NCBI GenBank assembly: GCA_015067715.1
Contig: SVLY01000024.1
Coordinates: 1 to 32,656 of the forward strand
Length of the DNA stretch: 32,656 nt
Origin: Oscillospiraceae bacterium
GTDB lineage: Bacteria > Bacillota > Clostridia > Oscillospirales > QAMX01
Reading direction: 5' to 3'
The notes under the pieces were generated by a model. The model did no database searches and was not told where the DNA came from. It was given only the letters and a program-made list of their open reading frames with translations. Positions 1 to 6,967 of the stretch are shown piece by piece; position 1 is the first letter of the stretch, and each line of letters starts with the position of its first letter. A program made the position numbers and the translations under genes.

Positions 1-63
1 ATAATACAAACTTATCCGCGCAGATAATCTCCCTTGTCGTGGTCAATGACTTGGGCTAACGCC

Positions 64-91
64 GGAAAACCCTTTATTTACGGGCTTTTCC
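64..91. terminator. Terminator-like hairpin left of spoIVB
   Basis: An imperfect inverted repeat pairs GGAAAACCC with GGGCTTTTCC (one bulged base) around a short AT-rich loop, and a T-rich stretch follows on the plus strand. It lies just downstream of the spoIVB stop. A short plus-strand open frame enters from the left edge and ends in TAA at 57-59, so the hairpin could also end a rightward gene outside the window. I recognise no protein in bases 1-115. On the minus strand, 104-112 reads as an extended -10 (TGTTATAAT), so a leftward promoter at this junction is possible. Confidence 0.4.
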
Positions 92-115
92 TGTGTTGTT
101 TCTATTATAACACAC

Positions 116-1027
116 TCACATGCCCTGGACGATGCCCCCCGTTGCCTCTAATAATACAGGGTCTGTGATGCGAATACGAAAATTTTTTGTCGTTCGGTCT
201 TTGCTGACTATTTTCACGATTTCGACAGAAAATTCCCGGACTTCACCCATTGAGATGTTGGAAAGAATTGTCGCTTTGCCTGTTTGTATCTCGCCGTAGC
301 CAACGGGGATGGCCGTGCCGGAAAGCGCCTCAGGACAGAGCTCGCCGGGGGACAGCGTGCCGAAAAGGCCGCTCCCGGTATTGGCCGTCACACTTCCGCA
401 GTCCTCATCCGCCCGGAACTGCCCAATGAGCTCTCCCGGGACTCCGGCAACGCCCTTTTTCACCCCCGTCACCGCCGATGGCACAAGGCACCCTTTTGCC
501 ACGGGAAAAAGCCCGCAGGAGTCGTTTTCCGCAATGCCGTGTCCCAGCGCGCCGAATACCTCCGCCTCCGGGTCGTAAAAGGTCAGCGTGCCGATGCCGG
601 CCATGCTGTCCCTCACGGATGCGCCGATGCGCCAGCTTCCGTCGGTGCATTTCGCCGGGGTGACGTCCAGAAATATCTCCCGGCCCTCACGCAAAACGGT
701 GAGCCGGACGGTCTCTCCGTCGCAGGCGTTCAGGGCACCGGTGAGCTCCGGGATAGCTTCCACCTTGCTTCCGTTCACCGCCAGAATAAGATCCCCGGCC
801 CGGATTCCCCCGTCCCTGGCCGGAGAGGCTTTTCCCGTTTCGGTCTCCACCTCTTCCACCGACCGAACCGCAACGCCCCCGGCAAAGAGCTTTATGCCCG
901 CAGTGCGCCCGACGGGCACGAGGCTCTCCGGTCTGTAGGCCGCAGAGGCCGAAAGCATTGCTCCGCACAGAGCCAGAACCGCCGCCGATGCCACAAAGCG
1001 GCGGAGTTTTTTAGAAAAATTTTCCAA
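116..1027 (-). CDS. spoIVB: SpoIVB-type sporulation serine peptidase, cut off before its catalytic serine
   Basis: SpoIVB is secreted from the forespore and cleaves SpoIVFA, which releases pro-sigma-K processing in the mother cell. The 303-residue product has an N-terminal hydrophobic signal/anchor (about residues 10-30), a PDZ domain (about 60-125, with GIRAGDLILAVNG) and most of the S55 peptidase domain, including the ALGHGI motif that carries the catalytic histidine. In the family the sequence GGIVQGM is followed by SGSP, which holds the nucleophilic serine, and then by roughly 50 more residues. Here GGIVQGM is followed directly by TGA, and neither other frame restores SGSP. The start is TTG, preceded by a GGGAGGG ribosome site. 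As it stands the protein should be inactive. It is either a pseudogene or a gene split by an element to the left, as known for some sporulation genes that are rebuilt by excision. Family assignment is firm; the cause of the break is unknown. Confidence 0.85.
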   Translation of the reverse strand: MENFSKKLRRFVASAAVLALCGAMLSASAAYRPESLVPVGRTAGIKLFAGGVAVRSVEEVETETGKASPARDGGIRAGDLILAVNGSKVEAIPELTGALNACDGETVRLTVLREGREIFLDVTPAKCTDGSWRIGASVRDSMAGIGTLTFYDPEAEVFGALGHGIAENDSCGLFPVAKGCLVPSAVTGVKKGVAGVPGELIGQFRADEDCGSVTANTGSGLFGTLSPGELCPEALSGTAIPVGYGEIQTGKATILSNISMGEVREFSVEIVKIVSKDRTTKNFRIRITDPVLLEATGGIVQGM

Positions 1028-1179
1028 ATAATCCCTCCCGATCTTGTTTTTCGCGGCGGTTTTCGCCGCAGGTCATATTATTTCCGCCGTACAGCGGCAA
1101 AATAACCGAAGGGAAAATGCAATGTCTGGGGAAATGAGAAAACAAAGGAGAAATATGAAAAATTTTTTTATAGACCCCG

Positions 1180-1208
1180 TTGCAATCCCGTGCATTATCA
1201 TTTATAAT
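1180..1208 (+). promoter_or_regulatory. Sigma-A-type promoter of the corrinoid protein gene
   Basis: TTGCAA (1180-1185) and TATAAT (1203-1208) are separated by 17 bp and lie about 45 bp upstream of the ATG. The preceding stretch, 1028-1179, holds only a small GC hairpin (GCGGCG/CGCCGC, 1053-1069) and no convincing gene. Confidence 0.8.
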
Positions 1209-1250
1209 AGAACCGACAATATCATGTCCGAAAAAAGGAGCTGTATAGAA

Positions 1251-1895
1251 ATGTCAATTCTTACCGACATCAGCGAAGCCCTTCAGAAAGGCAGAGCAAA
1301 GATCGTTTCCCAGCTTGTTACCCAGGCCCTTGACGAGGGTATGTCCCCCGAAGTTATTCTTAACGAAGGCCTTCTTGCCGGCATGAATGTTGTCGGCGAA
1401 AAATTCCAGAAGAACGAAGTTTTCGTGCCCGAAGTTCTCATCGCCGCCAGAGCCATGAACGCCGGCACCGCCATCATCAAGCCCCGCCTGGCCGAAGAGG
1501 GCGTTGAGCCCCTTGGCAAGGTCTGCATCGGCACCGTCGAGGGCGACCTTCACGATATCGGCAAAAACCTGGTCAAGATGATGCTTGAGGGCAAGGGCAT
1601 TGAGGTCATCGACCTCGGCACCGACGTTTCCGCCGAAAAGTTCGTCTCCACCGCCATCGCCGAGGGCTGCGGCGTTATCTGCTGCTCGGCACTGCTCACC
1701 ACCACAATGAACGTTATGAAGTCCGTTGTGGAAAAGGCCAACGAGATGGGCGTTCGCGACCGGGTCAAGATCATGGTCGGCGGCGCTCCCGTCACCCAGA
1801 GCTTCTGCGACGCCATCGGCGCCGATGCCTACACCTCCGACGCCGCCTCCGCCGCCATCAAAGCCGCCGAATTCCTCGCCGCCGCAAAGGCATAA
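1251..1895 (+). CDS. Corrinoid (cobalamin)-binding methyltransferase subunit, MtaC/MtbC family
   Basis: This cytoplasmic protein carries a methyl group on a bound corrinoid between a substrate-specific methyltransferase and a second methyl acceptor such as tetrahydrofolate. The 214 residues contain the helical B12-binding cap (about 1-85) and the Rossmann-like B12 domain. That domain has the DLHDIG motif, whose histidine is the lower cobalt ligand, the serine-containing CSALL loop and the GGAPV loop. The start at 1251 is preceded by AAAGGAG. An upstream in-frame extension to 1044 overlaps the promoter and is rejected. The gene is monocistronic, with its own promoter and terminator, and no partner methyltransferase or RamA-like activase is in the window. 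The substrate (methanol, methylamine, betaine or an aromatic methyl ether) therefore cannot be told. Codon use is strongly C-ending, as in the other apparently well-expressed genes here. Confidence 0.92.
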   Translation: MSILTDISEALQKGRAKIVSQLVTQALDEGMSPEVILNEGLLAGMNVVGEKFQKNEVFVPEVLIAARAMNAGTAIIKPRLAEEGVEPLGKVCIGTVEGDLHDIGKNLVKMMLEGKGIEVIDLGTDVSAEKFVSTAIAEGCGVICCSALLTTTMNVMKSVVEKANEMGVRDRVKIMVGGAPVTQSFCDAIGADAYTSDAASAAIKAAEFLAAAKA

Positions 1896-1914
1896 GCTTA
1901 CTGCAAAAATGGAA

Positions 1915-1939
1915 CCCCCATCCTTTGGATGGGGGTTTT
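1915..1939 (+). terminator. Intrinsic terminator after the corrinoid protein gene
   Basis: CCCCCATCC (1915-1923), loop TTT, GGATGGGGG (1927-1935), followed by TTTT. It starts 20 bp after the stop codon. Confidence 0.9.
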
Positions 1940-1964
1940 GTCAACGTAACACAGAAAGAGTATC

Positions 1965-2441
1965 ATGTGTAATATGGACTTTGCCGCAAGAAAATAGTAC
2001 CGTATAAAAGATTTTGATTACGATCAAAACGGTTCGTATTTCATTACCGTGTGTATTCGTGACCGCAAACAAATCCTTTCGAAAATCAATTCGTCCGGTG
2101 ACAGGAATGAGATCCGTTACGAACTATTACATCTCGGAAAAATCGCAGATAAAACCATACGCGAAATGAACGCAACATACGAATATTTGTCTGTTGACCA
2201 CTACGTGATAATGCCTGACCACGTTCATTTCCTTCTCAGTATTCACGGTCAACCCCAAACCTCTGCCGCTATAGCAAGGTTCGTCGGGTCCTTCAAACGC
2301 TTTTGCAACAAAGAATACGGCAAAAATCCCTGGCAGAGCAGATATTACGATCACGTGATCCGCAACCAACAGGACTACAACGAAACATGGGAATATATTG
2401 ATAATAACCCGGCGAAGTGGTTGCTGACTCACCAAAATTAA
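1965..2441 (+). pseudogene. REP-associated tyrosine transposase (RAYT, Y1/IS200-like) with an internal amber codon
   Basis: RAYTs are single-strand DNA endonucleases of the HUH-Y1 class that act on REP hairpins. Read from ATG 1965, the frame begins MCNMDFAARK, meets TAG at 1995-1997, then continues with YRIKDFDYDQNGSYFITVC, the normal RAYT N-terminus. The HUH motif (MPDHVHFLL) and the region of the catalytic tyrosine (WQSRYYDH) are intact, and the protein ends with NNPAKW, usual for the family. Translation could restart at GTG 2049 and give 130 residues, but this loses the first beta strand of the Y1 fold. I therefore call it a relic, unless the stop is suppressed or is a sequence error. No good ribosome site precedes 1965 or 2049. 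The gene is followed within 30 bp by a large array of GTAG-headed palindromes, the usual RAYT/REP neighbourhood. Confidence 0.85.
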
Positions 2442-2697
2442 CCCCATCATCGCACGTTACCACACAAACGTAGGGACGCCCCTCCCGGGGCGTCCGAAAC
2501 GCCGCCATCGGCACACGGCTTAAACCCCGGATGCAAAATCCACAACAAGGCGCAACGGGCAACAGGTTCTACGGGTCATCGCACCTTACCGCACAAACGT
2601 AGGGACGCCCCTCCCGGGGCGTCCGAAAGGCCGCCATCGGCACACGGCTTAAATCCCGGACGCAAAATCCGCAACAAGGCGCAACGGGCAACAGGCT

Positions 2698-2724
2698 CGG
2701 ACACCCGGGGACGGGTGTCCCTAC
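2698..2724 (-). repeat. REP-B hairpin, copy 1 (occupied site)
   Basis: GGACACCCG and CGGGTGTCC arms followed by CTAC (GTAG on the minus strand). It is inserted in the array position that reads CAGGCTCTACGG in neighbouring units. Confidence 0.85.
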
Positions 2725-3107
2725 GAATTATTGCATGTTGTCGCACAAACGTAGGGACGCCCCTCCCGGGGCGTCCGAAAGGCCGCCATCGGCACACGGC
2801 TTAAACCCCGGATGCAAAATCCGCAACAAGGCGCAACGGGCAACAGGCTCTACGGGTCATCGCACGTTGTCGCACAAACGTAGGGACGCCCCTCCCGGGG
2901 CGTCCGAAATGTCGCCTTCGGCACACGGCTTAAACCCCGGATGCAAAATCCGCAATAAGCTGCAACGGGCAACAGGTTCTACGAGTCATCGCACGTTGTC
3001 GCACAAACGTAGGGACGCCCCTCCCGGGGCGTCCGAAAGGCCGCCTTCGGCACACAGCTTAAACCCCGGATGAAAAATCCGCAACAAGGCGCAACGGGCA
3101 ACAGGTT

Positions 3108-3134
3108 CGGACACCCGAGGACGGGTGTCCCTAC
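3108..3134 (-). repeat. REP-B hairpin, copy 2 (occupied site)
   Basis: Same palindrome with one loop-side change (CCCGAGGACGGG). Its left flank is CAGGTT, matching the empty sites at 2569-2572 and 2979-2982, so occupied and empty versions can be compared on the same flank. Confidence 0.85.
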
Positions 3135-3157
3135 GGATCATCGCACGTTGTCGCACA

Positions 3158-3167
3158 AACGTCCGAA
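3158..3167. repeat. REP-A deletion scar
   Basis: The usual CACAAACGTAGGG...GGGGCGTCCGAAA reads CACAAACGTCCGAAA here. Exactly 22 bp, almost the whole REP-A hairpin, are missing between two CGT triplets, and the GTAG head is lost with them. Confidence 0.8.
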
Positions 3168-3366
3168 ATACCGCCATCGGCACACGGCTTAAGTCACGGG
3201 TGCAAAATCCGCAACAAGGCGCAACGGGCAACAGGCTCTACGGGTCATCGCGCGTTACCGCACAAACGTAGGGACGCCCCTCCCGGGGCGTCCGAAATGC
3301 CGCCATCGGCACACGGCTTAAACCCCGGACGCAAAATCCGCAACAGGCTGCAACGGGCAACAGGCT

Positions 3367-3393
3367 CGGACACCCGGGGACGGGTGTCCCTAC
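3367..3393 (-). repeat. REP-B hairpin, copy 3 (occupied site)
   Basis: Identical to copy 1 in the palindrome and CTAC head; left flank CAGGCT, right flank GGCTCATCGC. Confidence 0.85.
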
Positions 3394-3527
3394 GGCTCAT
3401 CGCGCGTTACCGCACAAACGTAGGGACGCCCCTCCCGGGGCGTCCGAAATGCCGCCTTCGGCACACGACTTAAACCCCGGACGCAAAATCGCAACAGGCT
3501 GCAACGGGCAACAGGCTCTACTTATTG

Positions 3528-3564
3528 AAAAAATACCCGTTGCTTATCGCAACGGGTATTTTTT
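3528..3564. terminator. Bidirectional terminator between the REP array and the DUF1284 gene
   Basis: A 16-nt left arm (AAAAAATACCCGTTGC) and its perfect complement (3549-3564) enclose the loop TTATC. The arms end in A6 and T6, so it can work in both directions. It mainly serves the leftward DUF819-DUF1284 operon. The stretch 3565-3601 holds nothing else. Confidence 0.9.
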
Positions 3565-3601
3565 ATTCCGAAACACGCCCTTAGGGCATATATCACTTTT
3601 T

Positions 3602-4015
3602 CTATTTCCTCGCCGTTGCAACGGCAAAGGTGCGTACCCGGGTGCAGAAATTGTACCACACGCATTCGCCGCAATATCGGCGGAAGAGGTCGGGGCGGTT
3701 GAAGAGCCCCTTGGTCGCAAGGCAGATCTCGTCCCAGGTCAGGGTCTGACCCAGCTCAAAGCCTGCGGCGGAGAGCCAGTTTTGGTCAAGCCGGTCTATT
3801 TTCTCCGCAGAAAGACAGCTTCCCCCGAAGAAATTGGGGCAGCAGCCGCACACGTCGTCCGCCCCGGAGACAAAGGTTATCTCCGTTGAGCCGTCGCGCA
3901 GAAGCTGGCATATCTCGTTCATCCGCCGGGTAAAATTGTCGTCGTAGCCCCGGCCGGCGTAGTGCTGAATGCAGATTATGTGGTGGGGCCGAAGCCTGAG
4001 CGATGCTTTGCTCAC
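3602..4015 (-). CDS. DUF1284 domain protein, cysteine-rich, likely iron-sulfur binding
   Basis: This is a small cytoplasmic protein of 137 residues. The N-terminal LRPHHIICIQHYAGRGY is the hallmark of DUF1284. Cysteines lie in HHIIC, VCGCCPN, GSCLS and YCGECVWYNFC, and the last group resembles a metal or Fe-S cluster site. The family is predicted to bind iron-sulfur and its function is unknown. The start is GTG at 4015 with GGAGGTG upstream. It lies 31 bp downstream of the DUF819 gene on the same strand and shares its promoter and the terminator at 3528-3564. A role linked to the transporter is only suggested by this pairing. Confidence 0.85.
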   Translation of the reverse strand: MSKASLRLRPHHIICIQHYAGRGYDDNFTRRMNEICQLLRDGSTEITFVSGADDVCGCCPNFFGGSCLSAEKIDRLDQNWLSAAGFELGQTLTWDEICLATKGLFNRPDLFRRYCGECVWYNFCTRVRTFAVATARK

Positions 4016-4046
4016 GGTACGTCACACCTCCTCCGGATTTTTACGT

Positions 4047-5219
4047 TTAAAATACAAGATAGACAAGACAGCCCATAAACGTGCCAACTGCATAGCCCAG
4101 AGCGCCGCAGATAAGTCCCGGGGCGGTGAGCTTTTCGTTTTTAAGCTGGGCGGTAACTGCGGGCACGAAGGCAGGTCCGTAGATCCCGGCGGTCATGGTC
4201 ACGATGGCGCAGTCCGTGTCTATGCGGAAGATGGCACAGAGCAGGGCGTGGAGCACGAAGCTCACCAGAGTTATGCCGCCCAAAAGGGCAAGCACCGCCC
4301 AAAATCCCCTGTCCATATCACCTATCTTCAGGGAGCTTGAAAGGGCAAAGGAGAAAACCAGGATAAGATACTGCCCGGCGGCAACGTTTGAGCTGACCTC
4401 GCGGATCTTTTTAACGAAGGACAGCCCCAGCCCCAGCACCGTAACGGCGATCATCACCGCAGGCACCAGCATGTCCGTAAGCTTTCCGCCCCGCCAGAGC
4501 CAAAGCCCCGCGCCGATCAGCGCTCCGACCAGCACACAGCCCAGTGACAAAAGCAGGTTTCTGATCAGCCCCGGAGTGAAGCGCAAAGCGTCCACACGGT
4601 CTGCGTTCACCGCGGCCTCTTCGCCCTTTACGTAGGAGGAAAGGGTGCTTTTGGGCAGTATCCGCGAGAGCAGGGGTCTTGCCAGCAGAAGAATGAAAAC
4701 GTAGAAAACGCCGCCGATGAGCATATCTGCAAGGTTTCCGCTGACGATGGCAGAGTTTTCCGCGCCGATGATAACGCCGATGGAGTTGAAATTGGACGTG
4801 CCCCCGGTGTAGAGACCAACGGCCATGGCAGAAAGCTTTTCGCCCTCGAAGACCCTGTCCCCAAAGATCAGTCCCGCTCCGATGCACACGGCGCAGACCG
4901 AAACCGCAAGAGAGCCAAAGCTTATCAGCACCGGCACGGACAGCCGCCGAACCTCGGAAAGCTTCGTGCCAAAGAGCAAAAGGGGAATTGCAAGGCCGAT
5001 GGCAACGTAGGAGCCGATCTCGCCAACGTCGCTGTTAAGGGAAAACTCAACTCCGGCCAGGTTCACCGCCCACACCGCCAGGGCCACCAGAATACCCAAA
5101 AGATAGGCCGTGCCCACAGTTCCGATAAAACGGGTGAGACGGTTGTTCCGCCAGCGCATTATCAGCGCCGGTACGGCGAAAATTGCGACGAGCTGAACAA
5201 GGGCAATTGCGATATCCAC
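4047..5219 (-). CDS. DUF819 family membrane protein (YjcL-like putative transporter)
   Basis: A polytopic inner-membrane protein of 390 residues with about ten to twelve hydrophobic segments and the conserved GLYTGGTSNFNSIG stretch of DUF819. The C-terminal half has a second glycine-rich motif (MTAGIYGPAFVPAVTAQLKN), giving the two-repeat look of anion/solute carriers. No substrate is established for the family. I chose GTG 5219, which begins just before the first membrane segment. The longer frame to 5291 is impossible as a gene start because its first codon is the -35 TTGACA of the gene's own promoter. Spacing from AGAGAGG to the GTG is longer than usual, so the exact start is uncertain by a few codons. 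It forms an operon with the DUF1284 gene. Confidence 0.82.
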   Translation of the reverse strand: MDIAIALVQLVAIFAVPALIMRWRNNRLTRFIGTVGTAYLLGILVALAVWAVNLAGVEFSLNSDVGEIGSYVAIGLAIPLLLFGTKLSEVRRLSVPVLISFGSLAVSVCAVCIGAGLIFGDRVFEGEKLSAMAVGLYTGGTSNFNSIGVIIGAENSAIVSGNLADMLIGGVFYVFILLLARPLLSRILPKSTLSSYVKGEEAAVNADRVDALRFTPGLIRNLLLSLGCVLVGALIGAGLWLWRGGKLTDMLVPAVMIAVTVLGLGLSFVKKIREVSSNVAAGQYLILVFSFALSSSLKIGDMDRGFWAVLALLGGITLVSFVLHALLCAIFRIDTDCAIVTMTAGIYGPAFVPAVTAQLKNEKLTAPGLICGALGYAVGTFMGCLVYLVF

Positions 5220-5262
5220 CTTTTTACCATATCCTCTCTGAATGTTTTTTCCGTTCACGTCT

Positions 5263-5291
5263 ATTATACGGCACCAAAAAACCGGTGTCAA
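5263..5291 (-). promoter_or_regulatory. Consensus sigma-A promoter of the DUF819-DUF1284 operon
   Basis: On the minus strand TTGACA (5286-5291) and TATAAT (5263-5268) are separated by exactly 17 bp, a perfect match to consensus. It places the transcript start near 5256 and fixes the coding start downstream of that. Confidence 0.9.
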
Positions 5292-5365
5292 CGGGAAATT
5301 TAACCTTCTACCGTCTCAAAAACCGTCCGGGTTGAAAAATTTTTTCTTTTTCTTCCCGTCCCCCG

Positions 5366-5394
5366 TTGACAAAAAGCGGTATATGATGTATAAT
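5366..5394 (+). promoter_or_regulatory. Consensus sigma-A promoter of the amino acid ABC operon
   Basis: TTGACA (5366-5371) and TATAAT (5389-5394) with a 17-bp spacer. The leader of about 65 nt ends in a GAGGAAA ribosome site before ATG 5468. It lies back to back with the DUF819 promoter, about 75 bp apart. Confidence 0.9.
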
Positions 5395-5467
5395 CTTAAC
5401 GCTTTACCGCATCACTACGTTAAAGTGAAAAATTCATCACACAAGAAAACGAATCGAGGAAACACTT

Positions 5468-6271
5468 ATGAAGAAGAGAGTTCTCGCCATCATCTGCGCG
5501 GCAGTTATGCTTCTTGGCACACTTTGCATGGCCGGCTGCGGCGCCGAGTCCGACTGGGCCGCCATCGAAGAAAACGGCCAGCTTGTTATCGGCATCACCA
5601 TCTACGACCCCATGAACTACTACGACGACGCCGGCAACCTTATCGGCTTTGACACCGAATTTGCCAACGCCGTCTGCGAAAAGCTGGGCGTTGAAGCCAA
5701 GTTCCAGATCATCGACTGGAAAATGAAGGAGACCGAGCTCAAGTCCTACAACATCGACTGCATCTGGAACGGCCTTACCGTAAACGAAGAGCGCAAGCTG
5801 GATATGGACTTCACCCAGAGCTACCTCACCAACAAGCAGGTCGTTGTTGCAAAGGCCTCTGCCGGCTACACCGACGCTGCCAGCCTTTCCGGCGCTATCC
5901 TCTCTGCTGAGGGCGGCTCCGCAGGCGAAACTGCCATCGCTGCCGACACCAACCTCTCCAAGGCCACCTACTCCGCCTCCGCAACCCAGACCGACGCTCT
6001 GCTGGCTCTCGTTTCCGGCAACGCCGACGCCATCATCATCGACTACACTCTGGCCATCGCCTCCTGCGGCACCGGCGCCTACGCCGACCTTGTGATCCTC
6101 GAGGGCGTTGAGCTGGCCGACGAAGAGTACGCCATCGGCTTCCGCGTCGGTTCCGACATGGTCGAAAAGGTCGACAAGATCATCGATCAGCTGGAAAAGG
6201 ACGGCACCCTTGCCGCCATCGCCGAGAAGTACGGTCTGACCGAGCGCTACGAGGAAGCACAGAACAAGTAA
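5468..6271 (+). CDS. Amino acid ABC transporter substrate-binding lipoprotein
   Basis: The extracytoplasmic receptor of a polar amino acid importer (SBP_bac_3 family), 267 residues. A signal peptide with basic MKKR and a hydrophobic core ends in the lipobox LCMAGC, with Cys24 as the lipid-modified residue. The mature part has the family pattern QLVIGITIYDPMNYYDDAGNL, then GFDTEFANAVCEKLG and WNGLTVNEERK, and ends with a helix typical of the fold (GTLAAIAEKYGL). It is the first gene of a three-gene operon; the permease ATG follows one base after its stop. Codon use is strongly biased to C-ending codons, suggesting high expression. The substrate cannot be read from sequence. Confidence 0.93.
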   Translation: MKKRVLAIICAAVMLLGTLCMAGCGAESDWAAIEENGQLVIGITIYDPMNYYDDAGNLIGFDTEFANAVCEKLGVEAKFQIIDWKMKETELKSYNIDCIWNGLTVNEERKLDMDFTQSYLTNKQVVVAKASAGYTDAASLSGAILSAEGGSAGETAIAADTNLSKATYSASATQTDALLALVSGNADAIIIDYTLAIASCGTGAYADLVILEGVELADEEYAIGFRVGSDMVEKVDKIIDQLEKDGTLAAIAEKYGLTERYEEAQNK

Positions 6272-6272
6272 A

Positions 6273-6953
6273 ATGCTTTTCTGGGACGTCACTTTACAAC
6301 TGCTTGAAGGCTTCGGCCTTACATGTCTGCTGTTTATTTCGACGCTGGTGCTTGCACTGCCCCTCGGATTGGTATTTGCTTTCGGATCAATGAGCAAAAC
6401 AAAGCCCCTTCAATTTATAACAAGGGGCTTTGTTTATATTATAAGGGGCACGCCCCTTTTGCTCCAGCTTATGATCGTGGTCTACCTTCCGGGCATCGTT
6501 TTCCACCACCCCCTCACAAAATGGGGGATCTTCGGCGGAAACGTTGAGGTGGCATATTTCTGCGGCGCGCTTGCGGCATTCGTTATAAACTACGCCTGCT
6601 ATTTCTCCGAGATCTACCGCGGCGGCATCGAAAACATCCCCCGGGGGCAGTACGAGGCCGGTCAGGTGCTTGGCATGACCAAACGCCAGGTCTTCTTTAA
6701 GGTCATTCTGCTCCAGGTGTTCAAAAACATTCTGGCGCCCATCAGCAACGAGACCATCACCCTCGTCAAGGACACCGCTCTTGCCCGAAGCGTTGCGGTG
6801 GCAGAGATATTCTTCGTGTCCTACGAGCTGTTGTCTTTGAAAAACATAATCTGGCCGCTGTTCTACACCGGCGTTTTCTACCTTGTTTTCAACACCATTC
6901 TGACAATCCTTTTCAACAAGCTTGAAAAGCGGCTGTCCTATTTCCGAAGTTAG
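6273..6953 (+). CDS. Amino acid ABC transporter permease (HisM/GlnP type)
   Basis: The membrane channel subunit of the importer, 226 residues with about five hydrophobic segments. The N-terminal signature of the HEAAA permease family is visible (FVYIIRGTPLLLQLMIVVYLPG). The EAA coupling loop reads NIPRGQYEAGQVLGMTKRQVFFKVILLQ, with the expected glycine, and contacts the ATPase. The start ATG at 6273 lies one base after the binding-protein stop, so the two are translationally coupled. The ATPase gene follows 14 bp downstream. Confidence 0.93.
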   Translation: MLFWDVTLQLLEGFGLTCLLFISTLVLALPLGLVFAFGSMSKTKPLQFITRGFVYIIRGTPLLLQLMIVVYLPGIVFHHPLTKWGIFGGNVEVAYFCGALAAFVINYACYFSEIYRGGIENIPRGQYEAGQVLGMTKRQVFFKVILLQVFKNILAPISNETITLVKDTALARSVAVAEIFFVSYELLSLKNIIWPLFYTGVFYLVFNTILTILFNKLEKRLSYFRS

Positions 6954-6967
6954 TGGAGGGCAGAAAA

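Larger units (their letters stand above)
2442..3524. repeat. Tandem REP array next to the RAYT relic
   Basis: Units of about 129 bp, or 152 bp when an extra hairpin is present, are repeated seven to eight times. Each unit carries REP-A: GTAG followed by GGACGCCCC, a 4-nt loop and GGGGCGTCC. Intact copies are at 2470-2496, 2599-2625, 2751-2777, 2880-2906, 3009-3035, 3268-3294 and 3420-3446; one copy near 3160 has lost its hairpin. Three units also carry an inverted second palindrome (REP-B). The DNA between hairpins is conserved too, with shared words such as CGGCACACGGCTTAAACC and CAACGGGCAACAGG. No gene is present: the open frames across the array run through repeats and do not resemble proteins. 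Confidence 0.95.

Noticed and set aside
60-120. Integron attC-like site at the spoIVB junction
   Set aside because: A CTAAC-like word and a hairpin are present, but the paired core GTTRRRY and correct spacing are not.
101-125. Simple frameshift restoring spoIVB
   Set aside because: Neither alternative frame after GGIVQGM gives the SGSP motif or the expected C-terminal sequence.
2735-3073. Open frames through the REP array as proteins
   Set aside because: They are translations of the tandem repeat, with no ribosome site and repeated arginine/proline-rich peptides in both directions.
2459-3524. CRISPR array
   Set aside because: The repeated unit is 129-152 bp and the DNA between hairpins is conserved, not made of unique spacers; no cas genes are present.
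5220-5291. N-terminal extension of the DUF819 protein
   Set aside because: The first codon of the extension is the -35 box of the consensus promoter, so it cannot be transcribed from it.
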